Source of the DNA: Polyangiaceae bacterium
Lineage (GTDB): Bacteria; Myxococcota_A; Polyangia; Polyangiales; Polyangiaceae
Direction: 5' to 3'
Assembly: GCA_015075635.1 (NCBI GenBank)
Contig: JABTUA010000001.1
Location: 2,728,001-2,792,000 of the forward strand
Length of the DNA: 64,000 nt
In this document: positions 41,723 through 50,123 of the stretch, in pieces
How positions within the stretch are numbered: position 1 is the first letter of the stretch
Layout of the letters: each line of letters begins with the position of its first letter
Translations under genes and position numbers: made by a program
Notes under the pieces: model-generated
Databases searched by the model: none
Told to the model about the DNA's origin: nothing
Seen by the model: the letters and a program-made list of their open reading frames with translations, nothing else

Positions 41723-43618
41723 TCACGCTCGGCGTCGGGAAATGGGCGCCAGGTCGGCCTCGGGGGCCTCGGGCTCGGGGTAGCGCATCTTCACCGAGTA
41801 CACCCCGCTGTCGAGGGTCGTGCGTACCTTCAGGCCGCTCTTGTGGAAGACGCCGAGCATCTTGGCGTTGGTCGAGTGGACCGTGGCGGTGAAGCCGGCG
41901 AGGCCGCGCTCGCGGCCGATCTCGGCCATGCGCCGCATGAGCAGCGTGCCGAGACCCTTGCCCTGCCACTCGTCCCGGACCACGAAGGCGATGTCGGCGA
42001 AGCCGGTGGCCGGATCCACGTCGTAGCGCGCCATGGCCAGGATGTCCGGCGCCGGCCCGGTCTCGTCGCAGACCACCAGGGCCATGTTGCTGGTGTAGTC
42101 CAGGTTCACCAGATCGAGCATCTCTTCGTAAGGGTGGCTCTTCTTGTGCTGCAAGAAGCGCAGGTAGGTGGACTCGCCGGAGAGCCGGTAGAACATGTCC
42201 TGGAGCGTCTCCAGATCCGCCGCGCGCACCGGCCGGACCCTGAGGCGCTTGCCGGCGAGCTCGACCTCGCTCTCTTCCTCCCAGGGGTAGCGAGCGCGCG
42301 ACACCGTCTGATCCACGAACACGTACTTGCGGGCCTTTGCCGCGTTCAAGAGCTCCGCGCGGAAGTCGGGGTGCGCGATCTCCGTCAGCGCCGTGGCGCG
42401 CTCGCGGATGCTCTTGCCCCAGAGGTCGGCGACTCCGAACTCGGTGGCGATGTAGTGCACGTCGCCGCGACTGGTGACGATGCCGGCACCCTCCTCCAGG
42501 CCCGCCTGGATCCGGCTCGCCTTGCCTTCCTTGGCAGTGGAAGGCAGCGCGATGATGGGCTTGCCTCCGCGGCTCCGGGCCGCGCCGCGGATGAAGTCCA
42601 CCTGCCCGCCGATGCCGCTGAAGAAGCGCCCCATCAGCGTGTCGGCCGCGACCTGACCGGTCAGATCCACGGCCAGCGCGCTGTTGATGGCGATCATGTT
42701 GTCGTGGCGCGCGATCACGAACGGGTCGTTGGTGAACTCGCTGGGGCGGAGCTCCACCGCGGGGTTGTCGTGCACCCAGTCGTACAGGCGCTTGCTGCCC
42801 ATCACGAACGAAGTGACGATCTTGCCCGGCAAGAGCGTCTTCTTCTTGCCGGTGATCACCCCGGCCTCGACCAGATCCACGATGCTGTCGGAGAGCATCT
42901 CGGTGTGGACGCCCAGGTCGTGGCGAGTCCGGAGGGCCTCGATCACCGCGTGCGGGATGCGACCGATCCCGGTCTGGAGCGTGGCGCCGTCCGGGATCAG
43001 GCTGGCCACGTGGCGCCCGATGGCGCGGCACACATCGTCGAGCGGCTCGGGCTCGAGCTCGTAGAGCGGGCGGTCCACCGGCACCAGCTTCTCGATGCGC
43101 GACACGTGCACGAACGAGTCCCCGAGCGCGCGCGGCATGTTCGGGTTCACCTCGGCGATCACCAGATCCGCCGAGTCCACCGCCGCGCGCACGATGTCCA
43201 CCGAGACGCCGAGGCTCACGTAGCCGTGCTCGTCCGGCGGCGACACCTGCACCAGCACGACGTCGATGCGCACGCGCCGCGTGCGGATCAGGCTGGGGAT
43301 CTCCGACAGGAACACCGGCATGAAGTCGGCGCGGCCTTCTTGCACCGCCGCGCGCACGTTCTGCCCGATGAAGAACGCGGTATGGCGGAAGCGGTGCTCG
43401 AGCCCCGGCGCGACGTAGGGCGCGGGGCCCAAGGTCAGGAGGTGGACGATTTCGTTGTCCGCCAGGTGATCGCCATGGCTGACCAGCGCCTCGACGAGGC
43501 TAGTGGGCTCGGCGGCCCCGGAGCCGATCAAGATGCGCCGCCCGCGGTGGATGAGCTTCACCGCGGCCTGGGGGGAGGAGATCTTGTCGGCGTAGCGAGT
43601 CTTCCAGTCGGTGGTCAT
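41723..43618 (-). CDS. Acetyl-CoA hydrolase/transferase fused to a GNAT acetyltransferase
   Basis: 631 residues. Residues ~1-430 are an acetyl-CoA hydrolase / CoA-transferase (QVSPPDEHGYVSLGVS, LQTGIGRIPHAVIEALRT, LGVHTEMLSDSIVDL with the Glu-bearing HTEM, RPSEFTNDP). Residues ~460-610 are a GNAT domain with FVVRDEWQGKGLGTLLMRRM, the acetyl-CoA-binding Q/RxxGxG/A motif. The fusion may link acetyl-CoA turnover and lysine acetylation. Starts the transcript for the Usp and NTPase genes. A 209-base spacer with a long inverted repeat lies upstream. Confidence 0.93.
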   Translation of the reverse strand: MTTDWKTRYADKISSPQAAVKLIHRGRRILIGSGAAEPTSLVEALVSHGDHLADNEIVHLLTLGPAPYVAPGLEHRFRHTAFFIGQNVRAAVQEGRADFMPVFLSEIPSLIRTRRVRIDVVLVQVSPPDEHGYVSLGVSVDIVRAAVDSADLVIAEVNPNMPRALGDSFVHVSRIEKLVPVDRPLYELEPEPLDDVCRAIGRHVASLIPDGATLQTGIGRIPHAVIEALRTRHDLGVHTEMLSDSIVDLVEAGVITGKKKTLLPGKIVTSFVMGSKRLYDWVHDNPAVELRPSEFTNDPFVIARHDNMIAINSALAVDLTGQVAADTLMGRFFSGIGGQVDFIRGAARSRGGKPIIALPSTAKEGKASRIQAGLEEGAGIVTSRGDVHYIATEFGVADLWGKSIRERATALTEIAHPDFRAELLNAAKARKYVFVDQTVSRARYPWEEESEVELAGKRLRVRPVRAADLETLQDMFYRLSGESTYLRFLQHKKSHPYEEMLDLVNLDYTSNMALVVCDETGPAPDILAMARYDVDPATGFADIAFVVRDEWQGKGLGTLLMRRMAEIGRERGLAGFTATVHSTNAKMLGVFHKSGLKVRTTLDSGVYSVKMRYPEPEAPEADLAPISRRRA

Positions 43619-43639
43619 GGGGGGCCGTCAGGGATCGGG

Positions 43640-43764
43640 AGAGAACCGCCAAGACGCCAGCAGGAACGCCAAGTTCGCCAGGACAGCTGACGAGCTCAGA
43701 AATCGGAGATTCAGAAACTTCTGGCTTGGCGAACTTGGCGAGCTTGGCGTCTTGGCGGTTTTCT
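43640..43764. repeat. Long imperfect inverted repeat with GCCAAG units
   Basis: Left arm 43640-43686 and right arm 43718-43764 are near-complementary over ~45 bases; each has three to four copies of CGCCAAG or its complement. The loop is ~31 bases. It lies between the second usp gene and the hydrolase gene, and could be a mobile palindromic element (REP/BIME-like) or a strong RNA hairpin. Confidence 0.85.
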
Positions 43765-43827
43765 GGAGGTGGAAGGGGGTCGCGAGCGAGGTGTGCGCGA
43801 TGGTCAAGGCAAGATCAGAGCCCGATT

Positions 43828-44493
43828 TCAATCCTCCCCACCCAGGCCTGGCAGGCGCTCGCGCGCCCCGGTCATGCGCCCGACGTAGTGGTACACATGG
43901 CGCCGTCCGTGGTGCTCGTGGTGACGCGGGCACCACAGATCCTCGCCCTTGGTCTCCGCGCGCACGCGCACGCAGTCCGGGCAGGGCGGCTCGATCTGCG
44001 CGACCGGCCCGCCCTCCGGCGGACGTACGACCAGCACCGCGCAGGGCGCCAGACGCACGACACCTTCGGCGACCGAGCCGAGCAGGAGCCGCCGCACCCC
44101 GCGCCGGCCGTGCGTGCCGACCACGACCAGGGAGGCCTCGAGGTCGGAGGCCAGCTGCGCGATTTCTTCCGCCGGCGCATCGAGGCGGATGTGCGTGACG
44201 GCGCGCGAGAACGTCCCGAGCTCCTGGGCGGCCCGCTTCTCGACGAACTTGGCGAGCTTCTCCTCGACGTAGGCCTTCAGCTTCTGGCTGGCTTCGTCCA
44301 TGGTCGCGGTCACGATTTCCGCACCTGTGTCCAGGTGGACGAGCGGCCCATAGCCGCGCGCGACGTAGATGACGTGCACTTCGCCGTTCTCCTCGGCGCT
44401 CGCCAGCTCGAAGGCGCGCTCCAGCGCGGTGTTTCCGCTCGGCGCGAAATCGATTCCGACGACGACTAGGTAGGGCTTCTTGGGCGTGGTCAT
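43828..44493 (-). CDS. Universal stress protein with Cys/His-rich C-terminal tail
   Basis: 221 residues. The Usp domain covers ~1-155 (LVVVGIDFAPSGNTALERAF; ATP-binding VVGTHGRRGVRRLLLGSVAEG). A ~65-residue tail has CPDCVRVRAETKGEDLWCPRH then HEHHGRRHVYHY, a probable zinc or haem/metal site not usual in UspA. A sigma-54 promoter match is 55 bases before the ATG. It precedes the hydrolase-Usp-NTPase genes on the same strand. Confidence 0.93.
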   Translation of the reverse strand: MTTPKKPYLVVVGIDFAPSGNTALERAFELASAEENGEVHVIYVARGYGPLVHLDTGAEIVTATMDEASQKLKAYVEEKLAKFVEKRAAQELGTFSRAVTHIRLDAPAEEIAQLASDLEASLVVVGTHGRRGVRRLLLGSVAEGVVRLAPCAVLVVRPPEGGPVAQIEPPCPDCVRVRAETKGEDLWCPRHHEHHGRRHVYHYVGRMTGARERLPGLGGED

Positions 44494-44547
44494 GTGAGTT
44501 CTCCTCGAAGGCCCCCGTTTCTCGCGGCGGCGTCAACCAGTTCGATG

Positions 44548-44563
44548 TGCAGTGGGCGTGCCA
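44548..44563 (-). promoter_or_regulatory. Sigma-54 (-24/-12) promoter of Usp gene
   Basis: Minus strand TGGCAC-GCCCA-CTGCA: the -24 half is perfect, the -12 half differs at one base from TTGCA, and GG/GC spacing is ten bases. It is 55 bases upstream of the ATG. A palindromic TTGCGCAA lies 40 bases further upstream (44603-44610). Confidence 0.85.
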
Positions 44564-44618
44564 GCGGGTTCGCCGGGAATTGCAAGTGAGTTGCCCGGCG
44601 TGTTGCGCAATCCGTGCG

Positions 44619-47510
44619 TCACTCGGCGGCAGGACGCAAGGGTTGCGGCTGAGCACGAAAAGCCCGTCGAATCGCCTTCTCCGCCTCGCCCACCACCCAG
44701 GTCAGCGCGCAAGCGCCGAGGGCAGCGGCGAGCGTGGCGGGCGGCAGCGGCGTGGTCGAGAAGACCCCGCCCAAGGCTGGCACGTACAGCGCCACCGCCT
44801 GCAGCCCGAGCGCGATGGCGAACGCGCTGAGCAGGCGAGCGTTGGAGAACAGGCCGAGCGTGAACACCGAGTCGCGACGCGAGCGCGCGTTCAGCGCGTG
44901 GAACAAGGGCGCGATGGCGAGCACCGTGAAGGTGGCGCTGCGCGCCAGGGCCAGCGTCTCGCCGGAGGCGCCCAGCACGGGCGGGTGGAAGTACGCGAAG
45001 GTGGCCACGCCGAGCACCGCCATGAAGACTCCGTAGGAGAGCAGCCAGGCGAGCTCCCCGGGCGAGATCAGGCCTTCGCCCTTCGCCCGCGGCGCGCGCT
45101 TCATCGGATCCAGGTGCACCGGCTCCATGCCCAGCGCCAACGCGGGCAAGCCGTTGGTGATCAAGTTGATCCAGAGGATCTGCGTCGGGGTCAGGATCGG
45201 GGGCCACCCCACCGCTGCCGCCGCCAGCACCGCCAGCACCAGCCCCGCGTTCACCGAGAACAGGAACACGATGAAGCGCTTGATGTTGTCGTAGACGACT
45301 CGGCCCTGCTCGATGGCGCCGACGATGGTCGCGTAGTTGTCGTCCAGGAGGACCATGTCAGCGGCCTCGCGCGTGACGTCCGTGCCGCCTCGCCCCATGG
45401 CCACGCCGATGTCGGCGGCCTTGATCGCCGGGGCGTCGTTCACCCCGTCGCCGGTCATCGCCACCACGTGCCCGCGGGCGCGCAGCGCCTCGATCAGGCG
45501 CAGCTTGTTGGCCGCGGTGGCGCGGGCCACAACCCGGATGCGCTCGATCCGCTCCCCGAGCTCTGCGGCGCTCAGCGTGTCGATCTCCGGGCCCGTGATC
45601 ACCTCGCCTTCTTGGGCGTTCAGGATCCCGAGCTCGCGCGCGATGGCCTCGCCGGTCAGCGGATGGTCGCCGGTGATCATGATGGTGCGAACGCCGGCGT
45701 CCCGGGCCTTGGCGAGCGCCAGCGACACCTCCGGCCGCGGCGGATCCGCGATCCCGAGCAGGCCCACCAGCACCATGTCGCGCTCGATCTTCTCGAGCAG
45801 CGCGTCGCGCTCGAGCCGCGTCGCCTCCTCGAGGGAGACGGCACCGGTCTTGGCGCGGGCCACGGCGATGACCCTGAGCCCGAGCGACGCCCACTCCTCG
45901 ACCCGGCGGGAGAGCTCCGCGGCTTCGCTCGGGCCGATTGGGAGCTCTTCGCCGCGCGCGCCCAGCACGTGGCTCGCGCGCCCCAGCACGGCCTCGGGCG
46001 CTCCGTGGGAGTAGCTCACGACTCCGCGCTCGCTGCTGGTCACGACGGTCGCCATCTTGCGCTCGCGGTCGAAGGGGACGACGCGCAGGCTCTCGAGCTG
46101 GCGGCCGGCGGCGGCGAGCTCAGCGCCGTGAGCGAGCCAGATCCGGAGCAAGGCGGCGTCGGTCGGATCGCCGCGCACGCTGCCGTCCTCGGCCACCCGG
46201 GCCGCCGGCGCCGCGATGCACGAGAGCACCAGCTCCGCCAGCGGATCCGCCCCCGAAAAGTCGGGCTCCACGCGGCGCCCGCCCAGCTCCGCGAAGAACG
46301 TCGTCTGCCCGGAGTGCTCGACCTCCAGGCTGCGGCGCCCGACCTCGGCGCGCCGCACCACCATGCGGTTCTGCGTGAGCGTCCCGGTCTTGTCGGTGCA
46401 GATGACGTCGGCAGAGCCCAGCGTCTCGACGGCCGACAGCCGGCGAATGAGCGCGTTCTGCTTGGCCATGCGCTGCACGCCCAGCGCGAGCACGATGGTG
46501 GTGACGGCCGGCAGGCCCTCCGGAATCGCGGCCACCGCCAGGCTGACGCCGGTGAGCAAGAGGAACCCGATGGGCGCCTCCAGGCGCACCGCACCGACCG
46601 CGAACACGAGCAAGCCGAGCAGCGCAGAGGCGATCACGACCTTGGTGCCGAAGCGGTGCAGGCTCTTCTGAAGCGGCGTGTCCTCCGCGGCGACGCCCCC
46701 GAGCAGCTCGGCGATCTGCCCGAGCTCGGTGCGCATTCCGGTCGCGACGACCAGCGCCCGGGCGCGCCCGCGCGCGACGTGCGTGCCGTAGAACACCATG
46801 TTCGCGCGCTCCGCCAGCGGTGTGGTCGGGTCGAGCAGCCCCACCTCGAGCTTGTCCACCGGGACGGACTCGCCGGTCAGCGCGGACTCGTCCACCACGG
46901 CGTCACTGGTCTCGGTCAGGCGCCCGTCGGCGGGGACGCGATCGCCCTCCCCGAGCTCGATCACGTCGCCGACCACCAGCGTGTGCGCGGGAACCCGCTC
47001 CACCGTGCCGCCCCGCAGCACCTTGGCCACCGGGGCGCCGAGGGCGCGGAGCGCTCTGAGCGCCCGCTCCGCCTTGCGCTGCTGCGCGAACCCGACCAGC
47101 GCGTTGAGCACGACGATGATGCCGATGGCGATCGCGTCGCCGAAGCGGTGCAGAAATGACGCGGACTCTCGCTCCTTCCAGCCGAGCGCGACCGCGACCA
47201 GGGCCGCCGCGATCAACGCGAGCACCGTCACGTCGGCGAACTGACCGAGGAAGAGCACGAGCGGGGACGGCGGCGGCTTCTCCGCCAGCTCGTTGGGCCC
47301 ATCGCGGGCCAGGCGGCGCCGCGCTTCCTCGCTCGAGAGCCCGGACGCGAGATCCGAGCCGAGCCGCGCGGCGACCTCCTCCGGGGGCTCGGCGATCCAC
47401 GCCGAGGCGGCAGATTGTTCCGAATGGGCACGGCGACCGACCGAGAGGGGCTCCCCCTTGCCCGCCTCCAAAGAGCGCAGGGGCTGCGTCGCAGCGCTGC
47501 CAGGGCGCAC
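44619..47510 (-). CDS. P2-type cation-transporting ATPase (CtpF / Ca2+-ATPase-like)
   Basis: About 963 residues. ATP-driven cation export across the inner membrane. It has an N-terminal cation_ATPase_N region, actuator LTGES, the ion-site run AAIPEGLPAVTTIV, phosphorylated Asp373 in CTDKTGTLTQNRM, MITGDHPLTG and MTGDGVNDAPAIKAADIG, and ~10 membrane spans. The lack of CPC rules out a copper type; PEGLP fits Ca2+/Mn2+ pumps. The start is uncertain: GTG 47510, GTG 47528 and TTG 47471 are possible. It is divergent from the cbb3 operon. Mycobacterial CtpF of this group is a DosR-regulon member. Confidence 0.93.
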   Translation of the reverse strand: MRPGSAATQPLRSLEAGKGEPLSVGRRAHSEQSAASAWIAEPPEEVAARLGSDLASGLSSEEARRRLARDGPNELAEKPPPSPLVLFLGQFADVTVLALIAAALVAVALGWKERESASFLHRFGDAIAIGIIVVLNALVGFAQQRKAERALRALRALGAPVAKVLRGGTVERVPAHTLVVGDVIELGEGDRVPADGRLTETSDAVVDESALTGESVPVDKLEVGLLDPTTPLAERANMVFYGTHVARGRARALVVATGMRTELGQIAELLGGVAAEDTPLQKSLHRFGTKVVIASALLGLLVFAVGAVRLEAPIGFLLLTGVSLAVAAIPEGLPAVTTIVLALGVQRMAKQNALIRRLSAVETLGSADVICTDKTGTLTQNRMVVRRAEVGRRSLEVEHSGQTTFFAELGGRRVEPDFSGADPLAELVLSCIAAPAARVAEDGSVRGDPTDAALLRIWLAHGAELAAAGRQLESLRVVPFDRERKMATVVTSSERGVVSYSHGAPEAVLGRASHVLGARGEELPIGPSEAAELSRRVEEWASLGLRVIAVARAKTGAVSLEEATRLERDALLEKIERDMVLVGLLGIADPPRPEVSLALAKARDAGVRTIMITGDHPLTGEAIARELGILNAQEGEVITGPEIDTLSAAELGERIERIRVVARATAANKLRLIEALRARGHVVAMTGDGVNDAPAIKAADIGVAMGRGGTDVTREAADMVLLDDNYATIVGAIEQGRVVYDNIKRFIVFLFSVNAGLVLAVLAAAAVGWPPILTPTQILWINLITNGLPALALGMEPVHLDPMKRAPRAKGEGLISPGELAWLLSYGVFMAVLGVATFAYFHPPVLGASGETLALARSATFTVLAIAPLFHALNARSRRDSVFTLGLFSNARLLSAFAIALGLQAVALYVPALGGVFSTTPLPPATLAAALGACALTWVVGEAEKAIRRAFRAQPQPLRPAAE

Positions 47511-47659
47511 CGCTTGCGCGGGCGGCACCGGCGGCGGCGGGCTCCCTACGCTGTTAGTCGGCGCGGTACGCGGAGGCACTCTCTGCGATCCTGCAAGAAC
47601 GGGACGCGCGTTCCGGCCGTACGCCCGCCAAGACGGTGAAGTCGCGGAAATCGCGCGAT

Positions 47660-47700
47660 GTTCCCGCAGGGAACAGATTCGACCGGGGCACGAATCGTGC
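47660..47700. promoter_or_regulatory. Two perfect palindromes before ccoNO
   Basis: GTTCCC-gca-GGGAAC at 47660-47674 and GCACGA-a-TCGTGC at 47688-47700, 16 bases before the ccoNO ATG. Both have the size of transcription-factor half-site pairs. No FNR-type TTGAT-N4-ATCAA box is visible. They may serve the ccoNO or the divergent ATPase promoter. Confidence 0.55.
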
Positions 47701-47715
47701 TTTCGCGGGCCCGCG

Positions 47716-49926
47716 ATGACCTCTGCCCTCGAGAAGTTCCGGTACGACGACGACATCGTCCGCAAGTTCACCGTCGCCACCTTGATCTGGGGCGTCGTCG
47801 GGACCCTGGCGGGTCTCTACGTCGCGCTGATCCTGGTGATGCCGAGCCTGAGCTTCGGCCTGCCGTTCCTCACCTTCGGCCGCCTCCGGCCGCTGCACAC
47901 GAACGCCGCCATCTTCGCCTTCGCGGGCAACGCGGTGTTCGCGGCGGTCTACTACTCGTCGCAGCGCCTGCTCAAGGCGCGCATGTGGAGCGACGCGCTG
48001 TCGCGGGTCCACTTCTGGGGCTGGCAGCTGATCATCGTGGCGGCGGCGCTCACGCTGCCGCTCGGCATCACCTCCGGCAAGGAGTACGCCGAGCTCGAGT
48101 GGCCCATCGATCTGGCCATCGCGGTGGTCTGGGTGGTCTTCGCCGTGAACTTCTTCGGCACCGTGGCCAAGCGCCGCGAGCGCCACATCTACGTCGCCAT
48201 CTGGTTCTACATCGCGACCATCATCACGGTCGCGGTCCTGCACATCTTCAACAGCCTGGCCATCCCCGCCTCGGCGACCCGCAGCTACTCGATCTACGCC
48301 GGCGTGCAGGACGCATTCATGCAGTGGTGGTACGGCCACAACGCGGTCGCGTTCTTCCTGACCACGCCGTTCTTGGGCCTGATGTACTACTTCATGCCGA
48401 AGGCGGCGAACCGGCCGGTGTTCTCCTACCGGCTGTCGATCCTGCACTTCTGGTCGTTGGTCTTCATCTACATCTGGGCGGGCCCGCACCACCTGCACTA
48501 CACCGCGCTGCCGGAGTGGGCCTCCACCCTGGGGATGATCTTCTCGGTCATGCTCTGGATGCCGTCCTGGGGCGGCATGATCAACGGGCTCATGACCCTG
48601 CGCGGCGCCTGGAACAAGGTCGCCGAGGAGCCGGTGCTCAAGTTCTTCGTGGTGGGTATCACCTTCTACGGCATGAGCACCTTCGAGGGGCCGATGCTCA
48701 GCATCAAGAGCGTCAACGCCCTCTCGCACTACACCGACTGGACCATCGCCCACGTGCACTCCGGCGCGCTGGGCTGGAACGGCATGATGACCTTCGGCAT
48801 GGCCTACTGGCTGGCGCCGAGGCTCTTCCAGACCGAGCTCTGGAGCAAGAAGCTGGCGAACCTGCACTTCTGGCTCGGGACGCTGGGCATCCTGCTCTAC
48901 ATCGTGCCCATCTACGCTGCGGGCGTGACGCAGGGCCTGATGTGGCGGGCCTTCGACGAGACCGGGCGCCTGGCCTACCCGGACTTCGTCGAGACCGTGA
49001 TGCGGCTCATCCCGATGTACTGGGTGCGCGTCGCCGGCGGCACGCTGTTCGTGGTGGGCGCCACCCTCTGCCTGGTCAACGTGCTGATGACCTGGAAGGC
49101 ACGCCCGGCAAAATACGAGGAGCCCGAGCACGAGGCGCCGGCCCTCGGCGAATTCAAGGAGCCCGAAGGCAAACCGGCGGCGCAGGGCCTCTTGAGCTAC
49201 CTGGTGCGCGCGGATTTCCACCGCGCCTGGGAGCGCAAGGCGCTCAAGTTCTCCATCCTGACCGGGCTCGCGGTGATCGTCGCCTCGCTGTTCGAGATGA
49301 TCCCGACCTTCCTGATCCGCTCGAACGTGCCGACCATCGCCAGCGTCACGCCCTACACGCCCCTCGAGCTCGCCGGCCGCGACGTCTACCTGGCCGAGGG
49401 CTGCTACAACTGCCACTCGCAGATGGTGCGGCCGATCCGCGCCGAGACGGAGCGCTACGGCGAGTACAGCAAGCCGGGCGAGTTCGTCTACGACCACCCG
49501 TTCCAGTGGGGCTCGCGGCGCATCGGGCCCGATCTGCACCGCGTCGGCGGCAAGTACCCGCACCTCTGGCACGTCCGCCACATGGAAGACCCGCGCTCGA
49601 CCACGCCGCAGTCGATCATGCCGCCCTACCCGTGGCTCTTGAAGGACGACACGGACTTCGCGGGCATCCAGGCGCGCGTGGACGTGATGGCCATGCTCGG
49701 CGTGCCCTACGGCGACTCCGTGAACAAGGCCGAGGCCCAGGCGCGGGAGCAGGCCAAGCAGATCGCAGGCGAGATCCAGACGCAAGGCGGGCCGGCCGGG
49801 CTCGAGGGCAAGAAGATCGTGGCCCTCACCGCCTACCTCCAGCGCCTGGGCACCGACATCAAGAAGCAGCCCGCGGGCGGCGACGCCCAGAAGCAGGCCC
49901 AGCTCGGCGAAGGGAGCGCGCGATGA
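47716..49926 (+). CDS. ccoNO: Cytochrome cbb3 oxidase, fused subunits I and II (CcoN-CcoO)
   Basis: About 736 residues. Reduces O2 to water with high affinity and pumps protons. Residues ~1-475 are CcoN: haem/copper ligands in PLHTNAAIFAFAG, WWYGHNAVAFF, GPHHLHYTALPEW and HYTDWTIAHVHSGALGW, with about 12 spans. Residues ~500-736 are CcoO with one span (FSILTGLAVIVASLFEM), one haem-c site CYNCH (~565) and the axial Met in SIMPPYPWL. The fusion is in frame with no stop. The gene starts a nine-gene run in which most junctions overlap by 1-4 bases. Confidence 0.97.
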   Translation: MTSALEKFRYDDDIVRKFTVATLIWGVVGTLAGLYVALILVMPSLSFGLPFLTFGRLRPLHTNAAIFAFAGNAVFAAVYYSSQRLLKARMWSDALSRVHFWGWQLIIVAAALTLPLGITSGKEYAELEWPIDLAIAVVWVVFAVNFFGTVAKRRERHIYVAIWFYIATIITVAVLHIFNSLAIPASATRSYSIYAGVQDAFMQWWYGHNAVAFFLTTPFLGLMYYFMPKAANRPVFSYRLSILHFWSLVFIYIWAGPHHLHYTALPEWASTLGMIFSVMLWMPSWGGMINGLMTLRGAWNKVAEEPVLKFFVVGITFYGMSTFEGPMLSIKSVNALSHYTDWTIAHVHSGALGWNGMMTFGMAYWLAPRLFQTELWSKKLANLHFWLGTLGILLYIVPIYAAGVTQGLMWRAFDETGRLAYPDFVETVMRLIPMYWVRVAGGTLFVVGATLCLVNVLMTWKARPAKYEEPEHEAPALGEFKEPEGKPAAQGLLSYLVRADFHRAWERKALKFSILTGLAVIVASLFEMIPTFLIRSNVPTIASVTPYTPLELAGRDVYLAEGCYNCHSQMVRPIRAETERYGEYSKPGEFVYDHPFQWGSRRIGPDLHRVGGKYPHLWHVRHMEDPRSTTPQSIMPPYPWLLKDDTDFAGIQARVDVMAMLGVPYGDSVNKAEAQAREQAKQIAGEIQTQGGPAGLEGKKIVALTAYLQRLGTDIKKQPAGGDAQKQAQLGEGSAR

Positions 49927-50123
49927 AGCTGTCCGACGTGATGAGCTCGATGGGCCTGGCGGCGTACGCCGAGATCTCGCTGGTGATCTTCTTCGCCGTG
50001 TTCGTGGCCGTGGTCTTCCACGTCTACCGGCGCGACCTGGGCGCTCACTGGGAGCGGGCCGGCCGGATGCCCCTGGACGATGAAAACCCGCAAGAGCCGC
50101 GGGACCTGAAGGAGAACGGCTGA
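49923..50123 (+). CDS. ccoQ: CcoQ-like small cbb3 oxidase subunit
   Basis: 66 residues with one N-terminal span (SLVIFFAVFVAVVFHVY) and a charged cytoplasmic tail. It overlaps ccoNO by four bases (ATGA) and its stop overlaps the CcoP start (TGATG). CcoQ stabilises the oxidase complex. Confidence 0.88.
   Translation: MKLSDVMSSMGLAAYAEISLVIFFAVFVAVVFHVYRRDLGAHWERAGRMPLDDENPQEPRDLKENG

Noticed and set aside
47686-47701. Possible sigma-54 promoter (GGGCAC-N5-GTGCT) before ccoNO
   Set aside because: Spacing is right, but transcription would start about five bases before the ATG and the match is explained by the palindrome there. Kept only as a palindrome.
47293-47715. N-terminal extension of ccoNO (open frame from 47293)
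   Set aside because: CcoN similarity starts at the ATG at 47716, and the upstream frame overlaps the divergent ATPase gene with non-coding composition.
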